Assembly: GCA_964502735.1 (NCBI GenBank)
Contig: CAZCYD010000015.1
Location: 1-56,098 of the forward strand
Length of the DNA stretch: 56,098 nucleotides
Direction: 5' to 3'
Origin: JACKAN01 sp964502735
GTDB taxonomy: Bacteria; Bdellovibrionota; Bdellovibrionia; Bdellovibrionales; UBA1609
Shown: positions 1 through 8,057 of the stretch, piece after piece
How the letters are laid out: each line of letters opens with the position of its first letter
Numbering within the stretch: the stretch's first letter is position 1
Made by a program: the position numbers and the translations under genes
The notes under the pieces: model-generated
What the model saw: the letters and a program-made list of their open reading frames with translations, nothing else
Database searches by the model: none
Told to the model about the DNA's origin: nothing

Positions 1-46
1 TATAGAATGAGGTCCAGTTGGGAGCCCTTTAGGCGATGCTTCGCTT

Positions 47-154
47 TCATACATTATCTTCAACTCGCTGCTCTGACGTCCATTCTTTTATGTCTTGAAC
101 ATTAAATCCTTGGAAAAATCTTAAAGCTGAGGGAACGTAGAACTTGGGCTTCAT
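47..154 (-). CDS. Possible 35-aa ORF, followed by an overlapping partial ORF
   Basis: An ATG at 154-152 is preceded by a good ribosome binding site (AGGAG, about 8 nt upstream). It opens a 35-codon frame beginning MKPKFYVPSALRFFQGF and ending at a TGA. A second ATG at 54-52 overlaps that stop region and stays open to the window edge, so the two could be translationally coupled. I do not recognise either product. The short length and lack of family resemblance make this a weak call; it could also be the remains of a broken gene. Confidence 0.22.
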   Translation of the reverse strand: MKPKFYVPSALRFFQGFNVQDIKEWTSEQRVEDNV

Positions 155-344
155 AGCTGCATCTCCTGTTGATAATTTCTTGCAAAATCATCAAATCAAG
201 AGATCCCCAGTTTGTGAGGCCCTTTTTTATCTCCCAGACTTTCGTCTCCCACTGATTTTAGAAAGAACCGAGAATATGATGTTAGATTTTAAACACAACT
301 CATTGGCTCAATATGGAACATCCTTCTGGCTAAAAGGTCAGGCA

Positions 345-617
345 TTAATCCAAAGAAAATGCACATCTAAAACCGCCTGAGCTCCCTGTACCTGTGATTA
401 ACATATCAAAGTCTGCAGCAAAAAGCCCGGGACTATTGCCAGAACTAAAATTTCCCCCTCGAGTAACCGCCCGTTCTGTGCGAGAATTAGAAGCAATATA
501 AACTCGACCGATATTATTATCATTATGAGTCCATGCCAAATCTTGCCCGGTATTACACCCTACCAAGATGGCAAGGAGGGCAGACAAAAAAGTGTGAAAA
601 ATTAGTTTTTTTAGCAT
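345..617 (-). CDS. Small lipoprotein ending in an RGG...GFRCA motif
   Basis: The chosen start (MLKKLIFHTF) gives 90 aa and has AGAGG 5 nt upstream; the frame is open further upstream but that part does not look like coding sequence. The first ~20 residues form a lipoprotein signal with the lipobox ILVGC. The remainder carries TRGGNFSSGNSPGLFAADF and a terminal GFRCAF. This is the C-terminal signature of exported proteins related to the formylglycine-generating / FRCA-tailed families, which normally have a long domain before it. Here the signal peptide is joined almost directly to the tail, so the gene may be an internally deleted paralogue. The role is unknown. Confidence 0.5.
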   Translation of the reverse strand: MLKKLIFHTFLSALLAILVGCNTGQDLAWTHNDNNIGRVYIASNSRTERAVTRGGNFSSGNSPGLFAADFDMLITGTGSSGGFRCAFSLD

Positions 618-909
618 ACGTACCTCTACTAATTGATGCCTTAATAAATTCCCTTGTGAAATGATATTCTCAGAAAACAAAACATACCTCACTGAAATAT
701 CTCTAAATGCGAGCTTGTAAAAAAACTGAACCAAGATGAGACAAGATTTAAGTCTCAACCGTGGAATTTCGTCATTTGGCTCTCCTCGGATAGAAGCTGT
801 TAAAAAAGAGAAAAAGATGTACTTGGGGATTGTAATAATTAAAAAACATGAGTCTTATATAAATTATTTATAAAACTCGCATATTTTTTGTACTCAAGGA
901 TATCTATTT

Positions 910-1650
910 ATGTCTAAAACTTTATTTTACTTCTTTGTCTCTGCTGCAATTTTAATTGGTACCAACTCTACTCTCGCCCAGACTCGTGTTATGATTGAAT
1001 CTGGAGCTTTTTGGCAGCATCGCAATGATGTCAGAATTTCTCCTACTCAGGGTTCACATATTGAGTTTGATCAATTTAATCAAGGGCCCTTTTTTCATTA
1101 TAGAGCTGAATTATCTCATGAGTGGGGCGCTCGTCACGGATGGAGATTTGTTATCGCTCCATTATCACTGAACGTAAAGGGTACATTTTCACAAAATATT
1201 AATTTCAACAAACAAATGTTCAACGCAAATGAAGAAGTTAATATTAACTATCAATTTAACTCCTACAGATGGGGTTATTTTTACTCTATTATCAAAGCCA
1301 ATGATCAAACATTAAATATAGGATTCACTTTAAAATTGCGAGACGCTCAAATTGGTTTCGAGCAAAAAAATGTAAACCGAGTGTACGATAATCTCGGGTT
1401 TGTTCCGCTACTCTATATTGACTACCAATACCAAATTCATTCTGACTGGTACCTTCATGCCAACGCAGACTTTGCGGGGGCCTCTCAAGGTAGAGCTATT
1501 GATCTAGCTTTAAAATTAAGAAAAGACCTTTCCAAAAACTGGAGTGCCGCCGCTGGGGGGCGTACACTCGAAGGTGGAGCAGAAAACGATAAGGTCTTTA
1601 CCTTTTCTTGGATTAACTACGCTGTAGTGGACCTTACCTATAATTTTTAA
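910..1650 (+). CDS. Outer-membrane beta-barrel-like protein
   Basis: The 246-aa product has a clear Sec signal peptide (residues 1-23, cleavage after STLA). Alternating polar and aromatic strands follow throughout, and it ends in a terminal Phe (VVDLTYNF), as expected for BAM-inserted outer-membrane barrels. AAGGA lies about 9 nt before the ATG. Strand-like segments such as WGYFYSIIK, LLYIDYQYQ and WYLHANADF suggest roughly 8-10 strands. No specific family was recognised. It stands next to another predicted surface protein on the same strand, so the two may act together. Export and barrel topology are inferred from sequence character only. Confidence 0.65.
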   Translation: MSKTLFYFFVSAAILIGTNSTLAQTRVMIESGAFWQHRNDVRISPTQGSHIEFDQFNQGPFFHYRAELSHEWGARHGWRFVIAPLSLNVKGTFSQNINFNKQMFNANEEVNINYQFNSYRWGYFYSIIKANDQTLNIGFTLKLRDAQIGFEQKNVNRVYDNLGFVPLLYIDYQYQIHSDWYLHANADFAGASQGRAIDLALKLRKDLSKNWSAAAGGRTLEGGAENDKVFTFSWINYAVVDLTYNF

Positions 1651-1746
1651 CAAAAGTTTTACCTCACATCCCCATATGTTTGACTGTTCAGACCTTTATC
1701 CCTTAAATAAATGAAAACCATCCCTATCTAATCAGGAGTCTCAGCT

Positions 1747-2509
1747 ATGATGCCCAATTCATCCACTAGATTATCCTGCTGTTTTATTTTTTGTCGTCCC
1801 CTTTATTTTTACTTGTTTTATCACTTGGGGGGACCGTGGTTTTGCGAAAGATTTCACTGACTACAATCGTAAGACTGAAATTCCAGAGCCTTTATTTGTA
1901 GACATGGTGAGATCTCTAGACTCCGCTCCGGGGGAATGGGAGGTCAACTCTCTATTTTACCAAAAGGGCTCGCGGTTTTCTGAAATGAAATGGGCCCCTG
2001 AAATAGAATTTGTTGTGGCTCGGGGCTTCGCCCTAGAATTTGAGCTTCCCATGGAAGGAGATGCCTTAAAGTACTACAAGTTCGCAGCTCAAGGGCTTCT
2101 ACACCAAAGTAAAAGGATGAATACTCTTCACGGTCTACAACTGATCTACGAAACTGATGTCGATTTTTTGCTTGATCAGTGGACCCTTTACTATATTCTC
2201 GCCCATCGCTTTAATCACCATTGGTCCCTCGTGGCTCTTGCAGGAACCTCTTACGCTAAAGCTGTGAACAGAAATTTTGCTGCAGATATAAACGTCTCTT
2301 TATTTTATAACTATTCTACCGAAGTGGATTTTGGTATAGAAATCAATCATCAATCCAAAGAGCTTGGGGAGGCTTATTTAAACATAGTGCCTCAACTCCA
2401 CCTCGCCTTCAATAAGGGTTATAAATTGCAATACGGATTTGGTGTAAGTTACACTGAAAAAGAAACCTCAGCTATCACCACATTTCGCCTAATTCGAGAG
2501 TTTAATTAA
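1747..2509 (+). pseudogene. Outer-membrane or periplasmic protein with a frameshifted signal peptide
   Basis: The intact part runs from an ATG at 1904 to 2509 (201 aa) and is rich in beta-strand-like segments (WTLYYILAHRF, LFYNYSTEVDFGIEIN), ending in LIREFN. That ATG has no convincing ribosome binding site or signal sequence. The same frame stays open upstream and encodes a hydrophobic stretch (FFVVPFIFTCFITWGD, then RGFAKDF), which looks like the core and cleavage region of a signal peptide but has no start codon. A good start (AGGAG, then ATG at 1747) exists in the neighbouring frame. One extra base, for example in the T6 run near 1790, would explain the break. It may be a true mutation, phase variation or a sequencing error. 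Confidence 0.55.
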
Positions 2510-2510
2510 A

Positions 2511-2570
2511 TAAAAAAATGGTGGCGCGTTAGACGGATCGGTCAAAACCCCATCTAACGGCTCCACCACA
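2511..2570 (-). terminator. Strong intrinsic terminator, minus strand
   Basis: On the minus strand GGTGG...CGTTAGA pairs with TCTAACG...CCACC, with a small internal loop and an inner GG/CC closing a GT-rich loop. A run of seven T residues follows directly. This is a textbook Rho-independent terminator. No minus-strand protein gene precedes it, which is the main reason to suspect a noncoding transcript across 2.5-3.4 kb. It also separates that unit from the converging surface-protein gene. Confidence 0.7.
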
Positions 2571-3388
2571 AAGTTGTAAGAACTGGCCATTGGGATTTCC
2601 CCAGGACAGCTCAAGAGTGGGCTTTACAATCGAAGCATTCCCCTGTGGACTCTTTACTTAAACCATTCTCCGGGTATACATAAAAAGCCTTAAGGTTGAC
2701 TCCGACCACTATGTCTTTTGTTTTACACAAAAAAACATGGCTCAAAAACCTTTTGGGATTTCAATCCCATTTTGTTCCACTCCAAAGATCCTCGCTCCAC
2801 AAAGGGGCTTCACGATCTTATCCGCCCCGCCTACAAGCCCGGCAATTGGTTTCACTGACACCACCGTCTGTCACCAGCCGGCATCATCAGCTTATTCAAC
2901 TACTTTTGATGACACCGGAGAAATGCCACCAACCCGTATGCGGTTCCGTGCTTTCATTACAACTCATTTTTGACATGTCGTCCTCCCGTTTTTAGAAAGC
3001 CTGCTGGCCACATATATCTGGTGCTTCGCCAACAATACTAGTCTTCGCCCATGTTCAAGAGCTCGACGCTTTCCTCAGTCTCCCGTTGTTCGTTCCGAAC
3101 GTTCACAGACTGATAAACTTCTGAGGTTCACCTTCGCTACAACCTGCCAATTTGCCAAAGCTTTACCACGAACATGCTAAAACTTTTGTCGACCAGCTTA
3201 CAAAAAGTTTTTAGGCTCTTTGTTGATCCAGGCTACGGCAGCAACCAGACGATTCTGCCGACGAGACTTTCACTCGCTTGAGCTATAACTAGCTTCGCTG
3301 CTTCGAACATAGCTTTGTCATAAGCAGATTATGTGCCATATTGTAGACTCCAAAATACTTGTTTTTGAATTGAAATGCCATTAATTTA
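2511..3388 (-). ncRNA. Candidate ~0.9-kb noncoding transcript (no credible gene in this stretch)
   Basis: About 880 bases between the surface protein and gdh hold no convincing protein gene on either strand. The minus strand has a promoter-like pair at 3394-3421 and a strong terminator at 2511-2570. The segment is visibly richer in G+C than other intergenic DNA here and contains several local inverted repeats, for example CAGTCT...AGACTG around GTTCG/CGAAC near 3075-3115. One 26-codon ORF with an excellent GGGAGGA ribosome site begins with MSKMSCNESTEPHTG near 2974 and could be a peptide encoded in the RNA. I found no tmRNA, RNase P, SRP or GEMM riboswitch signature. Bdellovibrio is known for an abundant long RNA in attack phase (merRNA), but similarity to it is not shown. 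Confidence 0.35.
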
Positions 3389-3393
3389 AGTTC

Positions 3394-3421
3394 AGTATAA
3401 ATCCCATTTTCGGAGTGGAAA
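3394..3421 (-). promoter_or_regulatory. Candidate sigma-70-type promoter for the 2.5-3.4 kb unit
   Basis: On the minus strand TTTCCA (-35-like, 3421-3416) and TATACT (-10-like, 3399-3394) are separated by 16 bases. The -10 is one base from consensus and the -35 matches four of six. It faces the gene-free stretch that ends in a strong terminator. Promoter calls by eye are unreliable; the spacing and context raise it slightly. Confidence 0.33.
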
Positions 3422-3442
3422 TTCTCCACATGATGTGGAGAA
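3422..3442. promoter_or_regulatory. Perfect 21-bp palindrome, candidate operator
   Basis: Arms TTCTCCACAT and ATGTGGAGAA flank a single central G, and the symmetry extends outward (GGAAA against CTTCC) with one mismatch. It abuts the -35-like element of the minus-strand promoter and lies about 180 bp upstream of the gdh start. The spacing suits a dimeric repressor or activator. It could alternatively form a hairpin in a transcript. Confidence 0.45.
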
Positions 3443-3624
3443 CTTCCGCCCTAAAACAAACAGTTTAAAAGACCTACTGAAGCTTTTTGCTCTGCACCTC
3501 AAATTCCCGAAATTGTATTAACGCTGTTATTTTTTTATAAAAACAGGACCAAGACGAAACATGACAATTACAGAAATCTAAGTGTATATAATCGAAATGT
3601 CGATTTTAAAAGGAGAGCGGCGCT

Positions 3625-5046
3625 ATGTCTGAGAACCTAAATTTTTTTCAACAAGTTAATTACTACTTTGATAAGGCCTCTAAACTCACATCTGTTCCCC
3701 GAGATATACTTGAAGTTATAAAAGCCAACAAGGCTGTGCTTCATGTCAAATTTCCATTTAAAAGAGATAATGGCCAATATGAAGTTATTGAAGGTTGGAG
3801 GGCTCAGCACAGTCACCACAGAAAGCCCTGCAAAGGGGGTATTCGTTTTGTTGACATTGCGAATGAAGATGAAGTTATTGCTCTAGCCTCCCTCATGACC
3901 TACAAATGTGCCATTGTAGAAGTTCCTTTTGGTGGCGGCAAAGGGGCTATTAAAATTAACCCTCGAAATTATTCAGAGCAAGAATTAGAAAAAATAATTA
4001 GACGTTTTACTTTTGAATTAAAATCAAAAAACTTTATTGGTCCAGGCATTGATGTGCCAGCACCTGATTATGGCACCGGCCCAAGAGAAATGGCTTGGAT
4101 GGCCGACACTTACCATAAATTAAGTAATGAGATTGATGCCGTTGCAAGCGTAACTGGAAAGCCTGTGTCACAAGGGGGCATTCGGGGAAGAACAGAAGCC
4201 ACTGGACGGGGCGTTTACTATGGTTTGAGGGCTGTATGTGGTGACATTGAGCTAATGAGTAAGTACAGACTAAGTCCCGGTCTAGAAAATAAAACCGTTG
4301 TAGTACAAGGCTTCGGAAATGTTGGATACCATTCAGCAAAATTTTTATCCCGAATTGGAAAGGCCAAAATTATCGCTATTGCTGAACACGATGGCATAAT
4401 TGTAAACCATAAAGAGGGTCTTGATATAGAAAAACTCTACAAGCACAAGCTCGACAAGGGTTCTATTAAAGATTTTCCAGACAAAGAAGTGCACATCCCT
4501 GAGGCCAACAAGTTTTTAGAAATTGAATGTGATATTCTTGTTCCCGCGGCTCTTGAGTCTCAGATTACCTTAAATAACATAAATCAATTAAAAGCTAAAA
4601 TGATTGCAGAAGCCGCAAATGGGCCTGTAACGAGTAGTGCTAGTGAAAAGCTATTTGAAAGAAAGGTGCTTGTGGTTCCCGATGTCTACTTAAACGCAGG
4701 CGGAGTCACCGTGTCTTATTTTGAATGGGTCAAAAATCTGTCTCATATGCGATACGGCCGTATGGAAAAGAAGTTCCAAGAGAAGTCTTTTCAAAACTTT
4801 GTCAATATTGTTCAAAAAATAACGAACAAAGAGCTTCCGCAAGAACTCATTTCAGAATTTAGTCACCAAGCTGACGAAGAGACTCTTGTAAATACCGGCC
4901 TAGAGGAGACTATGACAAATGCTTACTGGAATATTATGGAAGTTATGAGAAAGCATCATTATAAAATTGACATGAAAACGGCTGCGTTTATTCTTAGCAT
5001 AGAAAAAGTTGCTCTTAGTTTTAAAGAAAATGGAATTTTCCCCTAA
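3625..5046 (+). CDS. gdhA: Glutamate dehydrogenase (Glu/Leu/Phe/Val dehydrogenase family)
   Basis: The product (473 aa) would interconvert glutamate and 2-oxoglutarate plus ammonia in the cytoplasm. Family signatures run in order: KGGIRF (about 70-75), the catalytic-lysine loop VPFGGGKGAI (about 100-109), DVPAPDYGTGPREMAWM, TGKPVSQGGIRGRTEATG, the Rossmann turn VQGFGNVGYHSA (about 228-239), LVPAALESQI, AEAANGPVT and DVYLNAGGVTVSYFEW. Length and motif order fit a complete enzyme. AAGGAGAG lies upstream of the ATG. A gene for a predatory or amino-acid-fed lifestyle would fit, but that is inference. A palindromic repeat element lies 50 bp after the stop. Coenzyme choice (NAD or NADP) cannot be settled by eye. 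Confidence 0.92.
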   Translation: MSENLNFFQQVNYYFDKASKLTSVPRDILEVIKANKAVLHVKFPFKRDNGQYEVIEGWRAQHSHHRKPCKGGIRFVDIANEDEVIALASLMTYKCAIVEVPFGGGKGAIKINPRNYSEQELEKIIRRFTFELKSKNFIGPGIDVPAPDYGTGPREMAWMADTYHKLSNEIDAVASVTGKPVSQGGIRGRTEATGRGVYYGLRAVCGDIELMSKYRLSPGLENKTVVVQGFGNVGYHSAKFLSRIGKAKIIAIAEHDGIIVNHKEGLDIEKLYKHKLDKGSIKDFPDKEVHIPEANKFLEIECDILVPAALESQITLNNINQLKAKMIAEAANGPVTSSASEKLFERKVLVVPDVYLNAGGVTVSYFEWVKNLSHMRYGRMEKKFQEKSFQNFVNIVQKITNKELPQELISEFSHQADEETLVNTGLEETMTNAYWNIMEVMRKHHYKIDMKTAAFILSIEKVALSFKENGIFP

Positions 5047-5095
5047 CTCCTGCCTAAAAGGCTTATCGCCCAATACTAAGAACACAAATACCATA

Positions 5096-5237
5096 GTAAT
5101 GCCAATTCCAAAAAATAATCGTCTAAAATTTTGTAAAGGCACCTCACGCGCAGTTCCGCAGCCTCAAGGCTGTGGCTGTGTGAGCATGAGGTGCCTTTAC
5201 AAAATTTTAGACGATTATTTTTTGGAATTGGCATTAC
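5096..5237 (+). repeat. Palindromic element, copy 1 (142 bp)
   Basis: Two 51-bp arms (5096-5146 and 5187-5237) are perfect inverted copies. They flank a 40-nt centre that itself folds as CAG-CCGCAGCC-tcaa-GGCTGTGG-CTG, with a conserved asymmetric internal loop (CGCG against TGTGAGCA). It sits between gdh and trmO, both on the plus strand. Two further copies occur in the window at 7911-8039 and 34617-34752. It could act as a terminator or RNA-stabilising hairpin for gdh, or be a nonautonomous mobile element. Confidence 0.9.
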
Positions 5238-5284
5238 GTTAGCACTATACATTTCTACAAAATCAAAATATGAATGAATGAACG

Positions 5285-5989
5285 ATGTTAACCCTTCAAC
5301 TTGAGCCTGTTGCAATTTTAGAATCTTGCTATAAAGAGAAGTTCGGCACCCCAAGGCAAGGGGTACTTTCTCCTCAAAGTCATGGCCTTTTAAAGATGCA
5401 AAAGCCTTATACTGATTTTTCTTTTATTCAGGATCTGAATCTCCATTCTCATTTATGGCTAATTGGGGTCTTCCACCTGAATAAGGAGACACCCAAATCA
5501 AAAGTCCGCGTACCCCGATTGCTGGGGTCAAAAATTTCTGTATTTGCAACACGCTCACCTCATCGCCCCAATCCCTTATCTCTTAGTTTAGTAAAAATTC
5601 GCCACATAGAACCTGGGGGCATTTATATTTCTGGTCTAGATCTCGTTGATGGAACGCCTATTTATGATATAAAACCCTATCTCCCTGAATACGACATTTG
5701 CCTAGACGCCAAATCAAAGCTCGAAACATGCAACCCTAACCTAAAAGTAGAATTTTCCGCAGAAGCCAGAAGCGTGCTTGAGCAAGTGAGTCGCCGTCAA
5801 CCCACTTCCAAGCTTGAAGCCCTCATAACGGATAGTCTCCAATATGACCCCCGACCTCTTGCCTATCTTGAAAAATACTCTGACAGGGTGTACGGTGTTC
5901 ACATCTATGACTATAATGTGTGCTTTCAAATTGATGAAAAATCCATAATTGTCAAAAATATTATTCCTTTATTTGATACTAAAAAATAA
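5285..5989 (+). CDS. trmO: TrmO-type tRNA (N6-threonylcarbamoyladenosine37-N6)-methyltransferase
   Basis: The 234-aa product matches the TsaA/TrmO family, which uses SAM to N6-methylate t6A at position 37 of threonine tRNAs. Visible signatures are YKEKFGTPRQG near the N terminus, LHSHLWLIGVFHLN, KVRVPRLLGSKISVFATRSP followed by HRPNPLSLSLVKI, and GLDLVDGTPIYDIKPYLPEYD. The C-terminal third (DPRPLAYLEKYSDRVYGVHIYDYNV) is the usual small extension. The ATG at 5285 lies 48 bp after the palindromic element, and no strong ribosome site is visible. The gene is followed by an ABC transporter pair, with no obvious functional link. Confidence 0.85.
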   Translation: MLTLQLEPVAILESCYKEKFGTPRQGVLSPQSHGLLKMQKPYTDFSFIQDLNLHSHLWLIGVFHLNKETPKSKVRVPRLLGSKISVFATRSPHRPNPLSLSLVKIRHIEPGGIYISGLDLVDGTPIYDIKPYLPEYDICLDAKSKLETCNPNLKVEFSAEARSVLEQVSRRQPTSKLEALITDSLQYDPRPLAYLEKYSDRVYGVHIYDYNVCFQIDEKSIIVKNIIPLFDTKK

Positions 5990-6027
5990 TACTTAAATTT
6001 CTTATTAATTAGGATATTCTATTCGGG

Positions 6028-6666
6028 ATGATAAAAAGCATGGATATTTCTATTTCAGATATTCAAGTTCCTATTCAAAATCGAGTGGAACCTCTTTTTG
6101 AAATAAAAAGTTTACATATCCCATTTAAAGAAAAAATCCTTATTAAAGGCCATAGCGGTTCTGGCAAAAGCACTCTTCTTCATTTAATTGCCGGCCTTTT
6201 TTCTTTAAAAAGTGGATCTGTGACGATTGGTTCAACTTCTCTAGAGAATCTTACTGACGAAGAGAGGGCTAGATTTCGCCGCGAACATATTGCTGTAGTT
6301 TTCCAAAAATTAAATTTAATTGATCACCTTACAGTTCTAGAAAATATCATGTTAACAATGCCGAACCGTCAATTAGCTCAAGATTGTCTTTCTGCAGTCA
6401 GACTCACTGATCGAATGAATGATCCCGTTTCTGTTTTAAGCCTCGGTGAACAACAGAGGGTGGCTGTTGGTCGTGTACTTGCCAGTTCATCAGAAATTGT
6501 TTTGGCAGATGAACCCACTTCTAGCTTAGATGAAAAAAATGCCGATGACGTTATTAAACTTTTACTCAAAGCCTGCAAAGATAAAACTTTAATAGTCGTA
6601 AGTCATGATCATCGCATTGAAAAGTACTTCTCAAAAAAAATTAACTTTGAGGAGTTTACGAAATGA
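6028..6666 (+). CDS. ABC transporter ATP-binding protein, LolD/MacB type
   Basis: The 212-aa ATPase has Walker A GHSGSGKST, Q-loop VVFQKLNLIDHLT, signature LSLGEQQRVAVGR, Walker B IVLADEPTSSLDE and the switch histidine in VSHDH. Its size and the HLTVLENI segment suit the LolD/MacB/FtsE class that works with FtsX-fold permeases, which extrude or extract substrates rather than import them. The stop overlaps the next start (ATGA), so the pair is translationally coupled. Start choice is uncertain: ATG 6028 or ATG 6040 are both possible. The substrate is unknown. Confidence 0.85.
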   Translation: MIKSMDISISDIQVPIQNRVEPLFEIKSLHIPFKEKILIKGHSGSGKSTLLHLIAGLFSLKSGSVTIGSTSLENLTDEERARFRREHIAVVFQKLNLIDHLTVLENIMLTMPNRQLAQDCLSAVRLTDRMNDPVSVLSLGEQQRVAVGRVLASSSEIVLADEPTSSLDEKNADDVIKLLLKACKDKTLIVVSHDHRIEKYFSKKINFEEFTK

Positions 6667-7907
6667 GACCTTTTTCTCTAGCCAAGTTAAGCCTAACACG
6701 ACATCCTTTTTCGACCTTTGTTACAGTTTTAGCAATTAGTTTGTCGGTAGCTTGTGGGGGCTTACTGCTAAGACTCCACACCCTCACTGAGTCGAGGTTT
6801 ACTACCCTGGCCCCAGGCGGAGACGCCATTGTTGGAGCTAAAGCTGGGGGAATTGAAATCTTGCTCAACAGTTTGAATGGTGAAGGCCAATTTCCCGACT
6901 TTTTACCTTATAAACTTTTTGAATCACTCCGGGCAGAGCAAGCTGTTATGCACTCAGATGGCAAGGTGACTCGCCCCTCTTATATTGATGTCATTACGCC
7001 TTTTGTTTATTTTGCGAAATATAAAGACTTTCGAGTTATTGGCACAGATGAGTCCATTTTATCTCTTAACACAAACAAACATAGCCTAACCCTTGCGAAG
7101 GGTCGTTGGTTAAAGAGTCGCGACGAAGTTGTTCTTGGCTATGCTGTCGCACAAAAATATCAACTCAATATAGGTAATGAGATTACTGTTCAAAGTTGGG
7201 TCGGCAACGAAGCACAACACTTGCAGAATTTAAAATTGAAAATTGTCGGAGTTTTTTCTAAAACAAATAGTCAATGGGATCGTTCTTTATTTTCCAGTGT
7301 AGAACAAGCCCATTTAACATTTAATGAACATTCTAACCACATTGGCGCTTCATCAATCTGGGGAGCTCAAGTTCTGCACTTTTTCTTGGTTCGACTCAGG
7401 CCGGATGGATTCTTAATGTTAGAGTCTCTTATAAACAAACGAACAGTTGGCCAGGTTATACTCATTGATGAACAAGTCACTCGCCTGAAGGAACTCTCTA
7501 ATGTGGGAAGCAACGTCGGTCTACTTGTTACTATTTTCGTGATTTTACTCGGGGGCCTCTCTGTTTGCTCAACTTTAGTAACTAGATTTGACGGAATGGG
7601 TCTTCAATTGGCTATGCTCCGAGCCATTGGCTACACAAAAGCCGAACTGGCTAAATGGCTACTCTGGGAAGGCTTTTTACTTGGAGTTGCCGGAGTTGTT
7701 GCGGGAGCACTTCTTGATTTATTAGTCTTACCTTTTTTAAGATCACAGCTAGGCACAGCTCTCCCTCCCGCAGAAATTGTAAGCAGTCCAATTTATGAGA
7801 GTCTACCCATTTGGATTATTGCTATTACTGCCACTGTTCTTTCTGTGGTCATACCGGTTATACGAATGTTGCGACAAGATCCCCACAGTGCCCTAAGAGG
7901 TTTATAG
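6663..7907 (+). CDS. ABC transporter permease, FtsX/MacB-like
   Basis: The 414-aa inner-membrane protein has one N-terminal helix (about residues 16-36), a large periplasmic domain beginning with DAIVGAKAGGIEILLNSL, and three C-terminal helices (about 280-305, 330-355 and 375-400). This is the MacB_PCD plus FtsX layout. The phrase VGAK...ILLNSL is typical of a subgroup of putative exporter permeases in proteobacteria. It overlaps the upstream ATPase gene by 4 bp and forms a two-gene exporter or lipoprotein-handling unit; no adaptor protein is present. A palindromic repeat starts 3 bp after its stop. Confidence 0.8.
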   Translation: MRPFSLAKLSLTRHPFSTFVTVLAISLSVACGGLLLRLHTLTESRFTTLAPGGDAIVGAKAGGIEILLNSLNGEGQFPDFLPYKLFESLRAEQAVMHSDGKVTRPSYIDVITPFVYFAKYKDFRVIGTDESILSLNTNKHSLTLAKGRWLKSRDEVVLGYAVAQKYQLNIGNEITVQSWVGNEAQHLQNLKLKIVGVFSKTNSQWDRSLFSSVEQAHLTFNEHSNHIGASSIWGAQVLHFFLVRLRPDGFLMLESLINKRTVGQVILIDEQVTRLKELSNVGSNVGLLVTIFVILLGGLSVCSTLVTRFDGMGLQLAMLRAIGYTKAELAKWLLWEGFLLGVAGVVAGALLDLLVLPFLRSQLGTALPPAEIVSSPIYESLPIWIIAITATVLSVVIPVIRMLRQDPHSALRGL

Positions 7908-7910
7908 ATT

Positions 7911-8039
7911 TAAAAAATAATTCCCTAAAATTTTGTGAATGCACCTCACGCGCAGTTCCGCAGTCTTGAGACTGCGGCTGTTTGAGCATGAGGTGCATTC
8001 ACAAAATTTTAGGGAATTATTTTTTAGAATTGGTATTAC
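7911..8039 (+). repeat. Palindromic element, copy 2 (truncated left end)
   Basis: Perfect inverted arms 7911-7948 and 7989-8026 (38 bp) surround a 40-nt centre that is homologous to and in the same orientation as copy 1. The outer 13 bp (GAATTGGTATTAC) remain only on the right, so the left tip has been lost next to the permease stop codon. The central stem has a paired change relative to copy 1 (GCAGTC/GACTGC instead of GCAGCC/GGCTGT). It lies between two convergent genes, where it could serve as a bidirectional terminator. Confidence 0.88.
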
Positions 8040-8057
8040 CATATATTGGCGATATCA

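Noticed and set aside
144..380. 78-aa plus-strand ORF near the window start
   Set aside because: TTG start without a ribosome site and no recognisable features; it overlaps better minus-strand signals.
740..805. Minus-strand six-codon ORF (MTKFHG) with a strong GAGGAGAG site
   Set aside because: Possible leader peptide, but it is too short to support and no downstream attenuator structure was seen.
2920..2965. Group II intron domain V-like sequence
   Set aside because: Only CCGTATGCGG resembles it; the paired strand and the catalytic triad context are missing and no reverse transcriptase gene is present.
2696..2995. Overlapping plus-strand ORFs of 99 and 78 aa
   Set aside because: Serine/leucine/histidine-rich products without ribosome sites, overlapping each other in two frames; typical of chance ORFs in G+C-raised DNA.
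3061..3115. RNase P-like GAGGAAAG after a hairpin on the minus strand
   Set aside because: The GAGGAAAG word resembles the start of the P4 helix, but the following bases do not match, no partner such as the conserved GGCTTAT end was found, and the unit is about twice the expected length.
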